Assembly: GCA_964351865.1 (NCBI GenBank)
Contig: CAYGPJ010000003.1
Location: 62,001 to 126,000 of the forward strand
DNA from: JBCDJI01 sp964351865
GTDB taxonomy: Bacteria; Verrucomicrobiota; Verrucomicrobiia; Methylacidiphilales; JBCBYL01
DNA: 64,000 nucleotides
Reading direction: 5' to 3'
Below the pieces are notes generated by a model. That model saw only the letters and a list, made by a program, of their open reading frames with translations. It was not told where the DNA came from and ran no database searches. Numbering within the stretch: position 1 is the first letter of the stretch; each line of letters begins with the position of its first letter. The translations under genes and the position numbers were made by a program. This document shows positions 54,775 to 63,373 of this stretch, one piece after another.

Positions 54775-55590
54775 TTATTGGGTGCCTTGAGCAATGCCTT
54801 GGCTGGTGAGGTAGGTGTAGCTCTCCTGAATGGCCTGCAGCATGTCGCCAGTGTAAGTATCGAGTTCAACCGCGATGTATTCTGCATGTGTGGCAGCCGC
54901 TGAGGCCGCCACGAGATCAACCTGACCGGTTCCCGCCGGCAGGAACGGGGAGGTGTCACTCACCATAATTTTTCCGTCCTCAGTTTCAGCTTCGGTGAAA
55001 GCGCCAGTGGAATTGAGCACGCCATCTTTGAAATGAAGCGCTTTCCCGCGTGGTCCAATTTCTTGCAGGAAATCGACAGGATTACGTCCGGCTTTGGCGA
55101 CCCAGAAAACGTCGGCTTCCCACAAGACGGTCTCGGGAGTGTTCTCAAGAAAAAGCTGATAACCGGGAACTCCATCAACATCGGCTAAATCCCAGTCGTG
55201 GTTGTGGTATCCGATTTGCAGTCCGTGCTTGGCCGCATTTTCTGCGGCTTGGCAGTAAAGTTCCGCTGTGGCCAAAATAGTATCGCGGGAAGCAAAGCTG
55301 GCCTGAAATTCTGGTGGGCAGCCGGTAATCAGGTAACGATGTCCACAGGTTAAAGCCGTTTCAATCATCTCGTTTGCTTGATCACCCAGCGGCAGTGAGC
55401 AGTGGCAGGTGGGCGCTTTCAGGCCGAGCTCTGCAAACAGTTTTGCCGCCTGATCGGGGCTGCTGCCGGGGAATCCGGCGGGTTCGACACAGCCGAATCC
55501 CATGGCGGCTATCTTGCGGATCGTTCCCTCGTAGTCGGCTTTGGCTTGTTCTCTGACGCTGTATAATTGGACCGTAATCTCTGGAGTCAT
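54775..55590 (-). CDS. Sugar phosphate isomerase/epimerase-like TIM barrel protein
   Basis: This 271-residue cytoplasmic protein has IGYHNHDWDLAD (His), LWEADVFWVAKAG (metal Asp), ALHFKDGV (His) and AEYIAVELDTY (Glu), the metal ligands of the xylose-isomerase-like barrel. It is the first gene of a minus-strand run with Gfo and esterase genes. Its start lies 24 bases from a conserved candidate operator, and an AraC gene reads the other way. Confidence 0.88.
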   Translation of the reverse strand: MTPEITVQLYSVREQAKADYEGTIRKIAAMGFGCVEPAGFPGSSPDQAAKLFAELGLKAPTCHCSLPLGDQANEMIETALTCGHRYLITGCPPEFQASFASRDTILATAELYCQAAENAAKHGLQIGYHNHDWDLADVDGVPGYQLFLENTPETVLWEADVFWVAKAGRNPVDFLQEIGPRGKALHFKDGVLNSTGAFTEAETEDGKIMVSDTSPFLPAGTGQVDLVAASAAATHAEYIAVELDTYTGDMLQAIQESYTYLTSQGIAQGTQ

Positions 55591-55613
55591 AATTTTTCGA
55601 ATATTGATTAAAA

Positions 55614-55635
55614 CAATGGGTTATTTAATAAAGAT
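55614..55635. promoter_or_regulatory. Candidate operator between TIM-barrel and AraC genes
   Basis: This 22-base sequence, starting CAATGGGTT and containing TTTAATAAA, matches 20 of 22 positions of the 15003-15024 site in front of the GH2/sulfatase genes. It lies 24 bases upstream of the TIM-barrel start and 45 bases upstream of the AraC ATG, a good position for control of both. Confidence 0.5.
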
Positions 55636-55679
55636 ACGATGCTATACAACCAAGCGATATCCTGCAATTGACAATAACC

Positions 55680-56483
55680 ATGATTTATAGTGAAAAACAT
55701 AATGAGCAAGTAATGCAAGACGTCTTAGAAGCTATCGGTTTTTACAGGAGTGAAGCGGGTGGGGCTGATTCGCCGGTGAGCATTCAAAGTCATCGAATTT
55801 ACTTTGAATTAATCACCGAAGGCGCGGTCTACGCGCCCGGAGAAAATGTGCTCAGAGGGGTAGGCACTATTTTTGTGCATCGTGCGGGACAGGAGACCGT
55901 TGCTCGGACTGAGGGCGGAGGGAAATACGCCTGCGTGACGGCAAGGTATAAGCTGAGTAGCAATCATTCCAAGGTAGAGTGGCCGCGCTGGGTTTTATGG
56001 GAAGATGTGAAGGAATTTTCCCGTTTCACCGAAGATGTGCTGCATGCTTACCACCGCAGTGAGAGGGATCGTCAAATAATTGGTGACTACGTCTGGAGTC
56101 AGTTGCGCTATCGTTTAAATCAATATCAGCACCAACCACACCGATCTGGAATTCCTCCACGCTTAGCGCATGTGCTGACTTATATTGAACGGCACTATCA
56201 TGAACCGATAGACACCGATGTGCTGGCGGCGCAAGTTGAGCTAAGTGGTTCCCATTTGCATACGGAATTTCTGAAACACCTCAGAGTTACTCCCTATCAG
56301 CATGTGATCCGGCAGCGCATGCATGCGGCCCGCCACCGTCTGGCGACCACAAACGACCCGGTCAAACAAGTGGCGGTGGAGGTGGGATATGCCAATACCG
56401 AAAATTTCTGCCGTGCGTTTAAAAAATTGACTGGAATGACAGCCGCCGGCTACCGCCAAAAATATCGGGTCTATGAGAACTAA
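55680..56483 (+). CDS. AraC-family transcriptional regulator
   Basis: The ATG at 55680 gives 267 residues; a TTG at 55668 is possible. The N-terminal sensor part is about 30-145. The C-terminal HTH pair has TDVLAAQVELSGSHLHTEFLKHLRV and then VKQVAVEVGYANTENFCRAFKKLTGMTAAGYR, split across residues 180-263. It is divergent from the TIM/Gfo/esterase genes and presumably regulates them. Confidence 0.93.
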   Translation: MIYSEKHNEQVMQDVLEAIGFYRSEAGGADSPVSIQSHRIYFELITEGAVYAPGENVLRGVGTIFVHRAGQETVARTEGGGKYACVTARYKLSSNHSKVEWPRWVLWEDVKEFSRFTEDVLHAYHRSERDRQIIGDYVWSQLRYRLNQYQHQPHRSGIPPRLAHVLTYIERHYHEPIDTDVLAAQVELSGSHLHTEFLKHLRVTPYQHVIRQRMHAARHRLATTNDPVKQVAVEVGYANTENFCRAFKKLTGMTAAGYRQKYRVYEN

Positions 56484-57035
56484 CCCCGACCAACTGGCTC
56501 AAGGCGAACGGTGTTCACATTTCTTCAGGGAATGACTTGGTGTCGGGTTCAGAGGAAATGGCGGTTGCGAAATGAATGTCCGGATCCGGATTTGAAATAG
56601 GTCTCAAAAGCGAGTGCCTTCGATTTCGAGGGGAAAGCCGAATATCACGCCAGTTTCCACGGACGGTAAGGTGAAGTTGTTGGTTCAGAACCAGAGTTAT
56701 GCGACTGTACTCTGGCCTTCAAACCCCGACGGTAGCCTACGTAATATTGGGTAGGTTTTTTCTCAGACTGCAAAATGTAAACATACTGCATGGGTTGTTT
56801 GTAACTGACACCCCTCCTTTGGTCTATAGACAGAATACAGCATTGAGTAACGCGAGGGTTCTAGAACGGGCCGTGCCTTCCATAGCTTTAGCAAAGGAGG
56901 GAGCGGACCGACATATACCTTTATACAGAGCGCTTGTCTTGATTTGCAGCGTCTTTGCAACTTTTTCAATATCATCAAACGTCCTCCAATGTGAGTAGTT
57001 TTGTTGGTATTATTGAAGTTTTTATCACGTTAGTT
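56484..57035. other. Intergenic region without a supported gene
   Basis: These 552 bases lie between an AraC gene and the end of hipA. Open frames of up to 99 codons occur on both strands, but they match nothing I know and have no ribosome binding site. It is lower in GC than the sugar loci. A short symmetry GTCCGGATCCGGA is present near 56579. It may mark the edge of the hipBA insertion. Confidence 0.35.
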
Positions 57036-58256
57036 TCATTTAATTCGCTTTTGTATCTGGAAGTGCCTCTCTCGCACTTCATCAATAATGCCTTGAGGGA
57101 TATTTTCTTGAGTAGCTAAATCGGGCCAATGATTGAGGGCCTGTTCAGCCTTTTTGAAGATCTCCATAAATTCCTCATTGGGAATACCAACTTGTTCAGA
57201 TAGAGATTTCATGACTTGTATCGGCGGCCAGACTTCACCCGCAATAGAAGTGCCTCTTTCGAGGTATCCCTCTCCGTAGGTCATATCATAAGCAGGGGTT
57301 AAAGACCACGATTTATGAGCTTCATCATACGCAAAAGAATGGTTCTTTCCATGATCGTCATGATTGGACGAAAGAACATTAAAGACCATTCTTCGAGTTA
57401 ACTCACGAAGCTCTTCCGGATCGCATCCCAGTTTGATAATGATGCGGAAAAGATCACTGTAATCCATGCCTGCAGGGTCCTTATGTAACATGCCGCTGGA
57501 CGTATGGAAATGGAGCCGCCTCTCAGGTGTCTTGGGGTCTGGTACATCAAAGCGTTTCACCAGTAAGTGACTGCGACCAACAGAACTGTCTTCAGAAATA
57601 AGTTTCGTCGAGACAGAGCGGATACCAGCAATTTCTGCCATTTTGGCATAAACGTGTTCTTCGGCAGCTTTGCTGTTATTGGGAGATTGGTCAAATTTAA
57701 GGATGCTAGGCTCACCTTTACCGTCAGGAGAACCGACTTTCAATGTCCCGTCAGGATAGTGGAGGATCAGGATTTTAGGAAAGGCCCCCCCGGGTGTTCC
57801 TCCTCCTTTAGCCAATTGAGGGATCACCTCTTCTGCTTCACCACGCTCAATTTCTGCAGCATTCTTCGCTAGAGCGGCAGCGCCGATTTCCTCTAGTTTT
57901 TTAGAGTTAGAATCATCTAGTAATGCAGGAAAACACTGCAAGGCACCTAGGCCTCCGGATCCACGCCATGCCAGTAGCGGCATAGCAGTAGGCTTCCCCC
58001 ATTTATTTTTAGCGAATTCCCTGCGCGCGATTTTTTGACCCCATGCATCCGGCAGGCAGTCTGTGATCAGCCCCGGAAGTTCATCAATGCCTTTGCTGCC
58101 ATGATACGCCTCTGGTGTAAATGGGAGGCTGATCGGAGATAGGTTATGCCCTTTCCGTAACCAGTCTTCGTCATAGACAAAATAGATAGGTCCGCGCTGG
58201 ATTAGGTGCCCGACTACTGATCCATCCCACCAATGGACCTCCAACTTTTTGTCCAT
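57036..58256 (-). CDS. hipA: HipA-family serine/threonine kinase toxin
   Basis: This 406-residue protein has the HipA N-terminal subdomain (about 5-110), a Gly-rich loop GGGTPGGAFPK (151-161), Lys in SILKF for ATP, the catalytic block NHDDHGKN (298-305), and the metal Asp324 in TPAYDM. Family members phosphorylate tRNA synthetases and cause growth arrest. It starts one base after the hipB-like stop, the standard antitoxin-first order. All kinase motifs are present, so it should be active. Confidence 0.93.
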   Translation of the reverse strand: MDKKLEVHWWDGSVVGHLIQRGPIYFVYDEDWLRKGHNLSPISLPFTPEAYHGSKGIDELPGLITDCLPDAWGQKIARREFAKNKWGKPTAMPLLAWRGSGGLGALQCFPALLDDSNSKKLEEIGAAALAKNAAEIERGEAEEVIPQLAKGGGTPGGAFPKILILHYPDGTLKVGSPDGKGEPSILKFDQSPNNSKAAEEHVYAKMAEIAGIRSVSTKLISEDSSVGRSHLLVKRFDVPDPKTPERRLHFHTSSGMLHKDPAGMDYSDLFRIIIKLGCDPEELRELTRRMVFNVLSSNHDDHGKNHSFAYDEAHKSWSLTPAYDMTYGEGYLERGTSIAGEVWPPIQVMKSLSEQVGIPNEEFMEIFKKAEQALNHWPDLATQENIPQGIIDEVRERHFQIQKRIK

Positions 58257-58257
58257 T

Positions 58258-58533
58258 TTAGACCCCTCTCGGGTGAGAGGCCCGCTTGCGCTGTGGCGCG
58301 GTTAGATCTCTAAGCCGTAATTCCGGAGTGGTCTCTGGAATGATTGCCCCCAATTTATCCGCATATCCCAAAACTCCCAAAGCTCTTACCGCATGGCGTA
58401 ACTCAACTGTCCCATCGCCAGCCTCAATCTTTCGGTAGGTGGGAATACTGATGCCTAGAATTTTACACATATGAGCCTGGGATAAATTTCTGCGCAACCG
58501 CTCTTTTTGGATGCGATTACCCAATTCTTCCAT
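58258..58533 (-). CDS. hipB: HipB-like antitoxin, XRE helix-turn-helix
   Basis: The start at 58533 (91 residues) is chosen because an AGGTGA sequence lies 10 bases upstream and the palindromic operator then falls just before it. Upstream ATGs at 58563 and 58626 would extend the N-terminus. The protein has an XRE HTH (about 5-55: IQKERLRRNLSQAHMCKILGIS, then YRKIEAGDG) and a short basic tail (PQRKRASHPRG). Length is close to E. coli HipB (88). It would neutralise HipA and repress the operon. Confidence 0.9.
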   Translation of the reverse strand: MEELGNRIQKERLRRNLSQAHMCKILGISIPTYRKIEAGDGTVELRHAVRALGVLGYADKLGAIIPETTPELRLRDLTAPQRKRASHPRGV

Positions 58534-58551
58534 AGCTTCATTTTCACCTAA

Positions 58552-58573
58552 TATAGAAAACATGGTTTCTATA
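58552..58573. promoter_or_regulatory. Palindromic operator candidate for hipBA
   Basis: TATAGAAA (58552-58559) and TTTCTATA (58566-58573) are perfect inverted repeats separated by 6 bases. A further partial half-site GGCTATA follows at about 58578. The site lies 18 bases upstream of the preferred hipB start, as expected for autoregulation by HipB. Confidence 0.6.
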
Positions 58574-58755
58574 AGATGGCTATAAATGGTTTTAATGCAA
58601 CTAAAATTTGTATTAAAACGGTTCATCTGCAGCCGAAAACGGCAGTGATGACCATGTCCAGCACCGTAGCGGCGGTGGTGGTGGGCGCGACTGAAAACAG
58701 ATTGAGGCAGGTGTTAATGCTTACTAAGACCGGACCTACCAATTTCCAGTGGCGA

Positions 58756-58998
58756 TTAAAGCAGGTGTCGAATGGTGAATGATCTTCCTGAACCTGATTT
58801 GAGATATCTCTCAAAGGCGTCCGCTTTTTCTTTTTCCGGGAAGGCCCAGTAGAAAACGATTTTCCAGGGCATGAAATTTTTCGTTGCGGTATCTGCACCT
58901 GCATTGTGCCGGGTGAGTCGTTTCTTGAGATCCGAAGTGGAACCTTTGTACGTTTTATCGGGGTGAGATGTGGAGCGGAGGATGTAGACGTAGTGCAT
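58756..58998 (-). CDS. Small GIY-YIG nuclease-family protein
   Basis: This 80-residue protein is a single GIY-YIG domain: HYVYILRS at the start, YKGSTSDLKKRLTRHNAG (with Gly, Arg and His-Asn positions) and a late Glu in PEKEKADAFERYLKSGSG. This is the short stand-alone type (YhbQ/UPF0213-like). It may be a DNA repair or mobile-element nuclease. It lies between hipBA and the tRNA-Gly repeats. GIY-YIG genes of this size commonly travel as small inserts. Confidence 0.88.
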   Translation of the reverse strand: MHYVYILRSTSHPDKTYKGSTSDLKKRLTRHNAGADTATKNFMPWKIVFYWAFPEKEKADAFERYLKSGSGRSFTIRHLL

Positions 58999-59015
58999 AG
59001 GTTGATCCTACGTCG

Positions 59016-59596
59016 TGCCCGCCTTCGCACAAGGCTTCGGCGCGAGCCTTCGTCATGATAGAAATATCGCAAATCTAATGAGTTATCGGACATTAAAACT
59101 AGAAGGCGAGCTTGCTAGCCGAAGCCTTGGCGAAGGCTAGCGGGTGACCGGACTACGCCTAGGCTACGTCCCGGCAGGCGAGATTATCCTTACAGGTTGC
59201 ACCTGTGACGCTCTGCGGAAAGCACGTTGTGATGGTTGGATTGCCTTTCAGGCATAGCAGTTCCTCCGTCGCAGAGGCTATGGAGGACACGCGAAATAGG
59301 TTCTCATTTCTTTGGCAATGATTTCCCGCCTACGCACAAGGCTACGGCGCGGACCTTCGCCAGAAAAAGAGATTGCGAGAGTGAGTTAGGAGAGTTGCAA
59401 CCAGAATCAAAAGGCGAGCTTGCTGGCCGTAGCCTTGGCGAAGGCCAGCGGGTGACGAGAGGTTATCCTCACAGGTTACACCTGTGACGCTCTGCGGGGT
59501 GCACTTCGTGGGATTTGTACTGCCGTTCCGGCATGGCAGTCGAACTGCGTTCTCATCTCGTCAGGAAATGATTTAATACCAGAAAGGTATTAAATC
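59016..59596 (-). repeat. Repeat units downstream of tRNA-Gly, each ending in the tRNA 3' sequence
   Basis: On the minus strand after tRNA-Gly, a perfect hairpin (GATTTAATACC/GGTATTAAATC, 59570-59596) abuts the tRNA end. Two units then end in the tRNA's 3' sequence: TCTCGTCACCCGCT at 59447-59460, identical to the tRNA, and GTCACCCGCT at 59139-59148. A 46-base block (59103-59148 and 59411-59456, 3 mismatches) and a 35-base block (59184-59218 and 59463-59497, 2 mismatches) are shared. GCCTTGGCGAAGGC-type hairpins recur. No protein gene is credible in 58999-59596. Confidence 0.75.
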
Positions 59597-59668
<72 letters not shown>

Positions 59669-59734
59669 ATCATGCGAGCTAGAAATATGGTGGAGCCTCT
59701 GAATTCTGGCAAGGGGAAAATCGGCTAATTTTCA

Positions 59735-60463
59735 TTGCTGGTATTTAAGCCCCAATCCGGTCATAACTCTTGGGTGAATACTCGCCGTCAATTGTCGCTG
59801 GCCGCATTGGTCCTGGCCAACCTGGTTCCGCTGGCCGGATGTTTTTGGTGGGAGTGGGATGCGGGTCTGATCGTGCTGTTTTTTTGGATTGAAAATCTGG
59901 TGATTGGGGCATTTAACCTGATTAAAATGGCGGCGGCTCCGGTGGATTCATCACTTCATCATGCAGGCAAGTTATTCATGCTGCCGTTTTTCTTAATTCA
60001 TTATGGCGGGTTTTGTGCGGTGCATGGGCTGTTTCTGATGGTTTTCATTAATGGCGGGCAGGGGCCGTCTGCGCTGAATAACCTGGATGTCTCCTTTGCC
60101 TGGGGGCCGTTTGTGTTTGTGGCTCTCCTGATTGAGGTGGTGCAGCAGGCGTGGGCTCTGCTGCCAGCTGGAGCGGCATGGGGAATTGCCTCGCTGATCT
60201 TTAGTCATGGCGTTTCCTTCGTGACGCATTATTTGCTGGGTGGTGAGCGCGAGAGACTGAGGCTGAAAGATCTGATGAGCTTGCCCTATAAACGCATCGT
60301 CTTACTGCATATCGTGATCATCGCGGCCGGTGTGCCAGTCATGGCCATGGGGTCGCCGCTGCCCTTGCTGGCGTTACTGGTGCTGGCCAAGCTGGTGATG
60401 GATGCGGTGATGCATCTGCGCGAGCACCGCGAACCTGAGGTGGCGGTTACAGATCCGCGCTGA
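59735..60463 (+). CDS. DUF6498-like integral membrane protein
   Basis: A TTG at 59735 gives 242 residues. A GTG at 59774 (VNTRRQLSLAALVLANLVPL) is an equally good start. About five to six hydrophobic segments are seen; the FFWIENLVIGAFNLIKM block and HYGGFCAVHGLF resemble DUF6498 proteins. The function of that family is unknown. It is convergent with galU, sharing 17 bases at the 3' ends. Confidence 0.72.
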   Translation: MLVFKPQSGHNSWVNTRRQLSLAALVLANLVPLAGCFWWEWDAGLIVLFFWIENLVIGAFNLIKMAAAPVDSSLHHAGKLFMLPFFLIHYGGFCAVHGLFLMVFINGGQGPSALNNLDVSFAWGPFVFVALLIEVVQQAWALLPAGAAWGIASLIFSHGVSFVTHYLLGGERERLRLKDLMSLPYKRIVLLHIVIIAAGVPVMAMGSPLPLLALLVLAKLVMDAVMHLREHREPEVAVTDPR

Positions 60464-61319
60464 TCTGTTTTAGATATTTTCTCAGCCCCGGCCCGACGTC
60501 GTCTCGCTTCAGGGCAAAGTGGATATTGGTTTTGAGAAAATCGAGTTTGTTCCCGATATCGTGGCGCATACCGTCGAGTTTCAGACCATAAGCTGCTCGT
60601 TTGCCTAGGAGTGCCTGCATGGCATCGGTGAGCTGGATTTCCCCGTTTTTTCCTGGTTTGGTTTTTTCGAGAAATTCGAAGATTTCGGGATTGAAGACAT
60701 AGCGGCCCGCAATGGCCAGATTGGAGGGAGCCTCGGCTAGCGGTGGCTTTTCCACAAATTTCTCAACGAGGTAAAGTCCTTCTTCGATCTCGTTTCCTCC
60801 CATGATGCCATAACGGTCTACCTTGGCGGGGTCGACTTCTTCCAGCAGTACGGCGGATTCCTGGTAGCGATTGAAGACATCGATGAGTTGTTGGGTGGCG
60901 TGACCGCGGGGGGATTCGATGAGCGTGTCTCCGAGTAATAGCACAAAAGGTTCGTGACCGACATGTTGGCGGGCGCACAAGACGGCGTCGCCGAGACCAT
61001 TAAGTTCTTTTTGCCAGACGAAATGAATGTTCGCGAGGGTTGAGATGGATTTGATGAGCTCCAGTTCTACGAATTTATTTTTAGCCTCGAGTTCCGCTTC
61101 CAGTTCAAAGCTGCGGTCAAAGTGTTCTTCGATTGCGCGTTTACTTTTACCGATGACCATCAGGATATCGGTGATCCCGGAGGCCACGATTTCTTCCACC
61201 ACGTATTGAATGGTGGGCGTGTCGACAATGGGCAGCATTTCTTTCGGCTGCGATTTAGAGGCAGGCAGGAATCTGGTTCCGTAGCCTGCGGCGGGGATGA
61301 CGGCTTTTCGTACTTTCAC
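60447..61319 (-). CDS. galU: UTP-glucose-1-phosphate uridylyltransferase
   Basis: This 290-residue enzyme has the nucleotidyltransferase start PAAGYGTRFLPASKSQPKEML, followed by WQKELNGLGDAVLCA and LLLGDTLIE. It makes UDP-glucose from UTP and glucose-1-phosphate in the cytoplasm. Length and motifs match bacterial GalU. Its start overlaps the stop of the upstream GHMP-kinase gene by 4 bases (ATGA), so the kinase product may be its substrate; related enzymes can accept other sugar-1-phosphates. Confidence 0.94.
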   Translation of the reverse strand: MKVRKAVIPAAGYGTRFLPASKSQPKEMLPIVDTPTIQYVVEEIVASGITDILMVIGKSKRAIEEHFDRSFELEAELEAKNKFVELELIKSISTLANIHFVWQKELNGLGDAVLCARQHVGHEPFVLLLGDTLIESPRGHATQQLIDVFNRYQESAVLLEEVDPAKVDRYGIMGGNEIEEGLYLVEKFVEKPPLAEAPSNLAIAGRYVFNPEIFEFLEKTKPGKNGEIQLTDAMQALLGKRAAYGLKLDGMRHDIGNKLDFLKTNIHFALKRDDVGPGLRKYLKQISADL

Positions 61320-62323
61320 TGGGGGCCTCCGATAATGTGGGGTTTGATGACTAAGATGTGAAGTTTTTCTAGTGCTTCACACAGTCGCTCATACATGGCT
61401 TCATCCTCGTAGGTGCCAACGATGGCGCCTCCGGAACCACTGAATTTGGCGCTGGCTCCAACACTGCGTGCGGTGTCGACCATGGTCAGGTTGCCTTCGC
61501 TGAGTTGGTAGAGGCGTTTGCGCTGATCGAAATTGGCGTCCAGCAGCGGACCGAGTTCGGAAGGTTTGCCATCGAGGATTAATTCGCGGGCGCGACCGGT
61601 GAGATTCGTCCAGTGTTGCATTGCTGCCAGGATCTCTTCGTCGCCTTTTTCAAAGCGGGCCCGGATGTTGTTGTGGAAAATTTCACTGCCTTCGGATAAA
61701 TCCTGACGATAGGCGATGTAGATCTTGGGCAGCGCATTGCTCGGGAGGTATTCGTATTGGCCGTGGCCGTGCTCCTCCATGAATGTTTGTTCGAAGTCCA
61801 TGTAAACCAGACCTTCGTAGACTTGGGCGACCCGGTCTTGCAGGCCGGCGGAGATGCCGAGTTCGCGGGTTTCCACAGCCAGAATCAGATTAGGCAGATT
61901 GACTTGCTTAATTTCAATATCAAAAAACTCCATCAAGGCTCGCATGGTCGCGGTAATGATTGCGCTGGATCCGGCCAGGCCGACCTGGCCGGGGATGTTG
62001 GTGTGATAACGGATTGTGAAGTTTTTATCATGCAATGGCAGTTCGGCTTGCTGGCAATATTCATAGAAGCACTTGATGGTGGCCTTGATCAGTCGGATGC
62101 CGCCGTAGTAGCCGAACTGGTTGACGTCTTCCACCATGTGGTGGATATCGTCATAGACTTCGTGATCGCGTTTTTCGGGCAAAATAGCCAACTCCGGTGT
62201 CTCGTAGAGCTGGATTTTGGCACGGAAGGCATCGAAGGTGAAGCTGATGGTTTTTCCGAAGTAGCCATCGGAGGGATTTCCGATCAGGCCGACGCGCGGA
62301 TAAGCTTTTGTTTGAATGATCAT
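61316..62323 (-). CDS. GHMP kinase, glucuronokinase-like
   Basis: This 335-residue protein has the GHMP motifs: AYPRVGLIGNPSDGYFG at the N-terminus, the phosphate loop GLAGSSAIITA near 115-125, and the C-terminal KFSGSGGAIVG. The GNPSD...GKTISF opening, NIPGQVGLAGSSAI and LGISAGLQDRVAQVYEGLVYMDF strongly recall plant glucuronokinase, which phosphorylates D-glucuronate at C1. Galactose or other sugar specificity cannot be excluded. It is coupled to galU, suggesting a salvage route from free uronic acid or sugar to a UDP-sugar. Confidence 0.82.
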   Translation of the reverse strand: MIIQTKAYPRVGLIGNPSDGYFGKTISFTFDAFRAKIQLYETPELAILPEKRDHEVYDDIHHMVEDVNQFGYYGGIRLIKATIKCFYEYCQQAELPLHDKNFTIRYHTNIPGQVGLAGSSAIITATMRALMEFFDIEIKQVNLPNLILAVETRELGISAGLQDRVAQVYEGLVYMDFEQTFMEEHGHGQYEYLPSNALPKIYIAYRQDLSEGSEIFHNNIRARFEKGDEEILAAMQHWTNLTGRARELILDGKPSELGPLLDANFDQRKRLYQLSEGNLTMVDTARSVGASAKFSGSGGAIVGTYEDEAMYERLCEALEKLHILVIKPHIIGGPQ

Positions 62324-62446
62324 AATTTAGCGATAAACGAAAATGCTGCCCGCGTGGGAGCTGTCTGCCAATCAGGAAATGTGACTTGATTGTCGGGCAG
62401 GTGTTGAGTGTTGAATGCAGGGCGTAAGGGCAGTAGGGTCTGGTTT

Positions 62447-62767
62447 ATGAATTTGATCCGAAAAGCATTTGTCATGTCCTTAAATAAAGGCCAACGAGAG
62501 GAATACGCTAAGCGGCATGCTCCGATCTGGCCGGAACTGGAACAGGTGCTGAAAAGTCATGGCGCACATAACTATTCCATTTTTTATGATGCAACGACTC
62601 GTCAGTTGTTTGGTTATGTAGAAATCGAAGATGAAACGCGCTGGCAGGCGATTGCTGACACCGAAGAGTGTCGTCGATGGTGGGCACATATGCAGGAGAT
62701 TATGCCATCGAATGCTGACAATAGTCCGATCTCGGTTGAGCTGGATGAGGTCTTTCATCTGGATTAG
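62447..62767 (+). CDS. rhaM: L-rhamnose mutarotase
   Basis: The ATG at 62447 gives 106 residues, close to the 104 of E. coli RhaM. It is preferred over 62408. Conserved residues are Tyr20 and His24 in EEYAKRHAPIWPELE, and the Trp pair in CRRWWAHM (Trp77/78). SHGAHNYSIF and DNSPISVELDEVFHL match the family. It interconverts alpha and beta L-rhamnose in the cytoplasm. No other rhamnose gene is nearby. It is divergent from the glucuronokinase-like gene. Confidence 0.92.
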   Translation: MNLIRKAFVMSLNKGQREEYAKRHAPIWPELEQVLKSHGAHNYSIFYDATTRQLFGYVEIEDETRWQAIADTEECRRWWAHMQEIMPSNADNSPISVELDEVFHLD

Positions 62768-62788
62768 ATCTATCGAGGAGATTTAAGG

Positions 62789-63373
62789 ATGAAAACGATT
62801 TGTGTTTATTGTGGGTCGCGGATGGGGGCGAATCCCGCTTATCAGATCGCGGCCAAGGCGTTGGGAACTGAGTTGGTTCGGCGTGGTTATGGGTTGGTGT
62901 ATGGCGGGGGCGATGTCGGGTTGATGGGGGTAGTCGCGCATACGGTGATGGATGCCGGGGGGACGGTGACCGGGGTGATTCCAGAAATACTGATGCACCA
63001 GGAATTGGGTTTGGATGCGGTAACGGAACTAGTGGTGGTGAAGTCGATGCACGAACGCAAACTCACGATGGCTGAGCGTGCGGGTGGGTTTATTGCACTG
63101 CCGGGCGGGATCGGAACGCTGGAAGAACTATTTGAAATTCTGACTTGGGGTTATCTGGGGCTGCATCGCAAGCCGGTTGGTCTGCTTAATATAGACGGAT
63201 ATTATGAATCACTGATGTCCTTTTTAGCTAAGACCGAAGCGGAGGGATTTATGCATCAGCCACTGGATCGCTTTCTGAGCGTCGAAGCGGAAGCGGCACC
63301 TTTATTGGATCGGTTGGAGACAATGGTGCTGCCGGAAGTCGAGACGATCATTGAAAAAGCGGATCAGACATGA
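62789..63373 (+). CDS. LOG-family protein (cytokinin riboside 5'-monophosphate phosphoribohydrolase type)
   Basis: This 194-residue protein has the LOG signature PGGIGTLEE (105-113) preceded by MHERK (87-91), and a GGGDVGLMG nucleotide-binding loop near 39-47. LOG proteins cleave ribose phosphate from nucleoside monophosphates. GAGGAG upstream of the ATG is a good ribosome binding site. Its last four bases overlap the rlmH start (ATGA). Confidence 0.93.
   Translation: MKTICVYCGSRMGANPAYQIAAKALGTELVRRGYGLVYGGGDVGLMGVVAHTVMDAGGTVTGVIPEILMHQELGLDAVTELVVVKSMHERKLTMAERAGGFIALPGGIGTLEELFEILTWGYLGLHRKPVGLLNIDGYYESLMSFLAKTEAEGFMHQPLDRFLSVEAEAAPLLDRLETMVLPEVETIIEKADQT

Noticed and set aside
56699..56998. 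Plus-strand open frame of 99 codons
   Set aside because: There is no ribosome binding site, no recognisable family and no signal or domain; codon content looks random.
58623..58755. Minus-strand segment reading VGPVLVSINTCLNLFS... that resembles part of a membrane protein
   Set aside because: No start codon is placed to express it alone, and the upstream part of its frame overlaps the GIY-YIG gene. At most it is a gene remnant, and the family is not identifiable.
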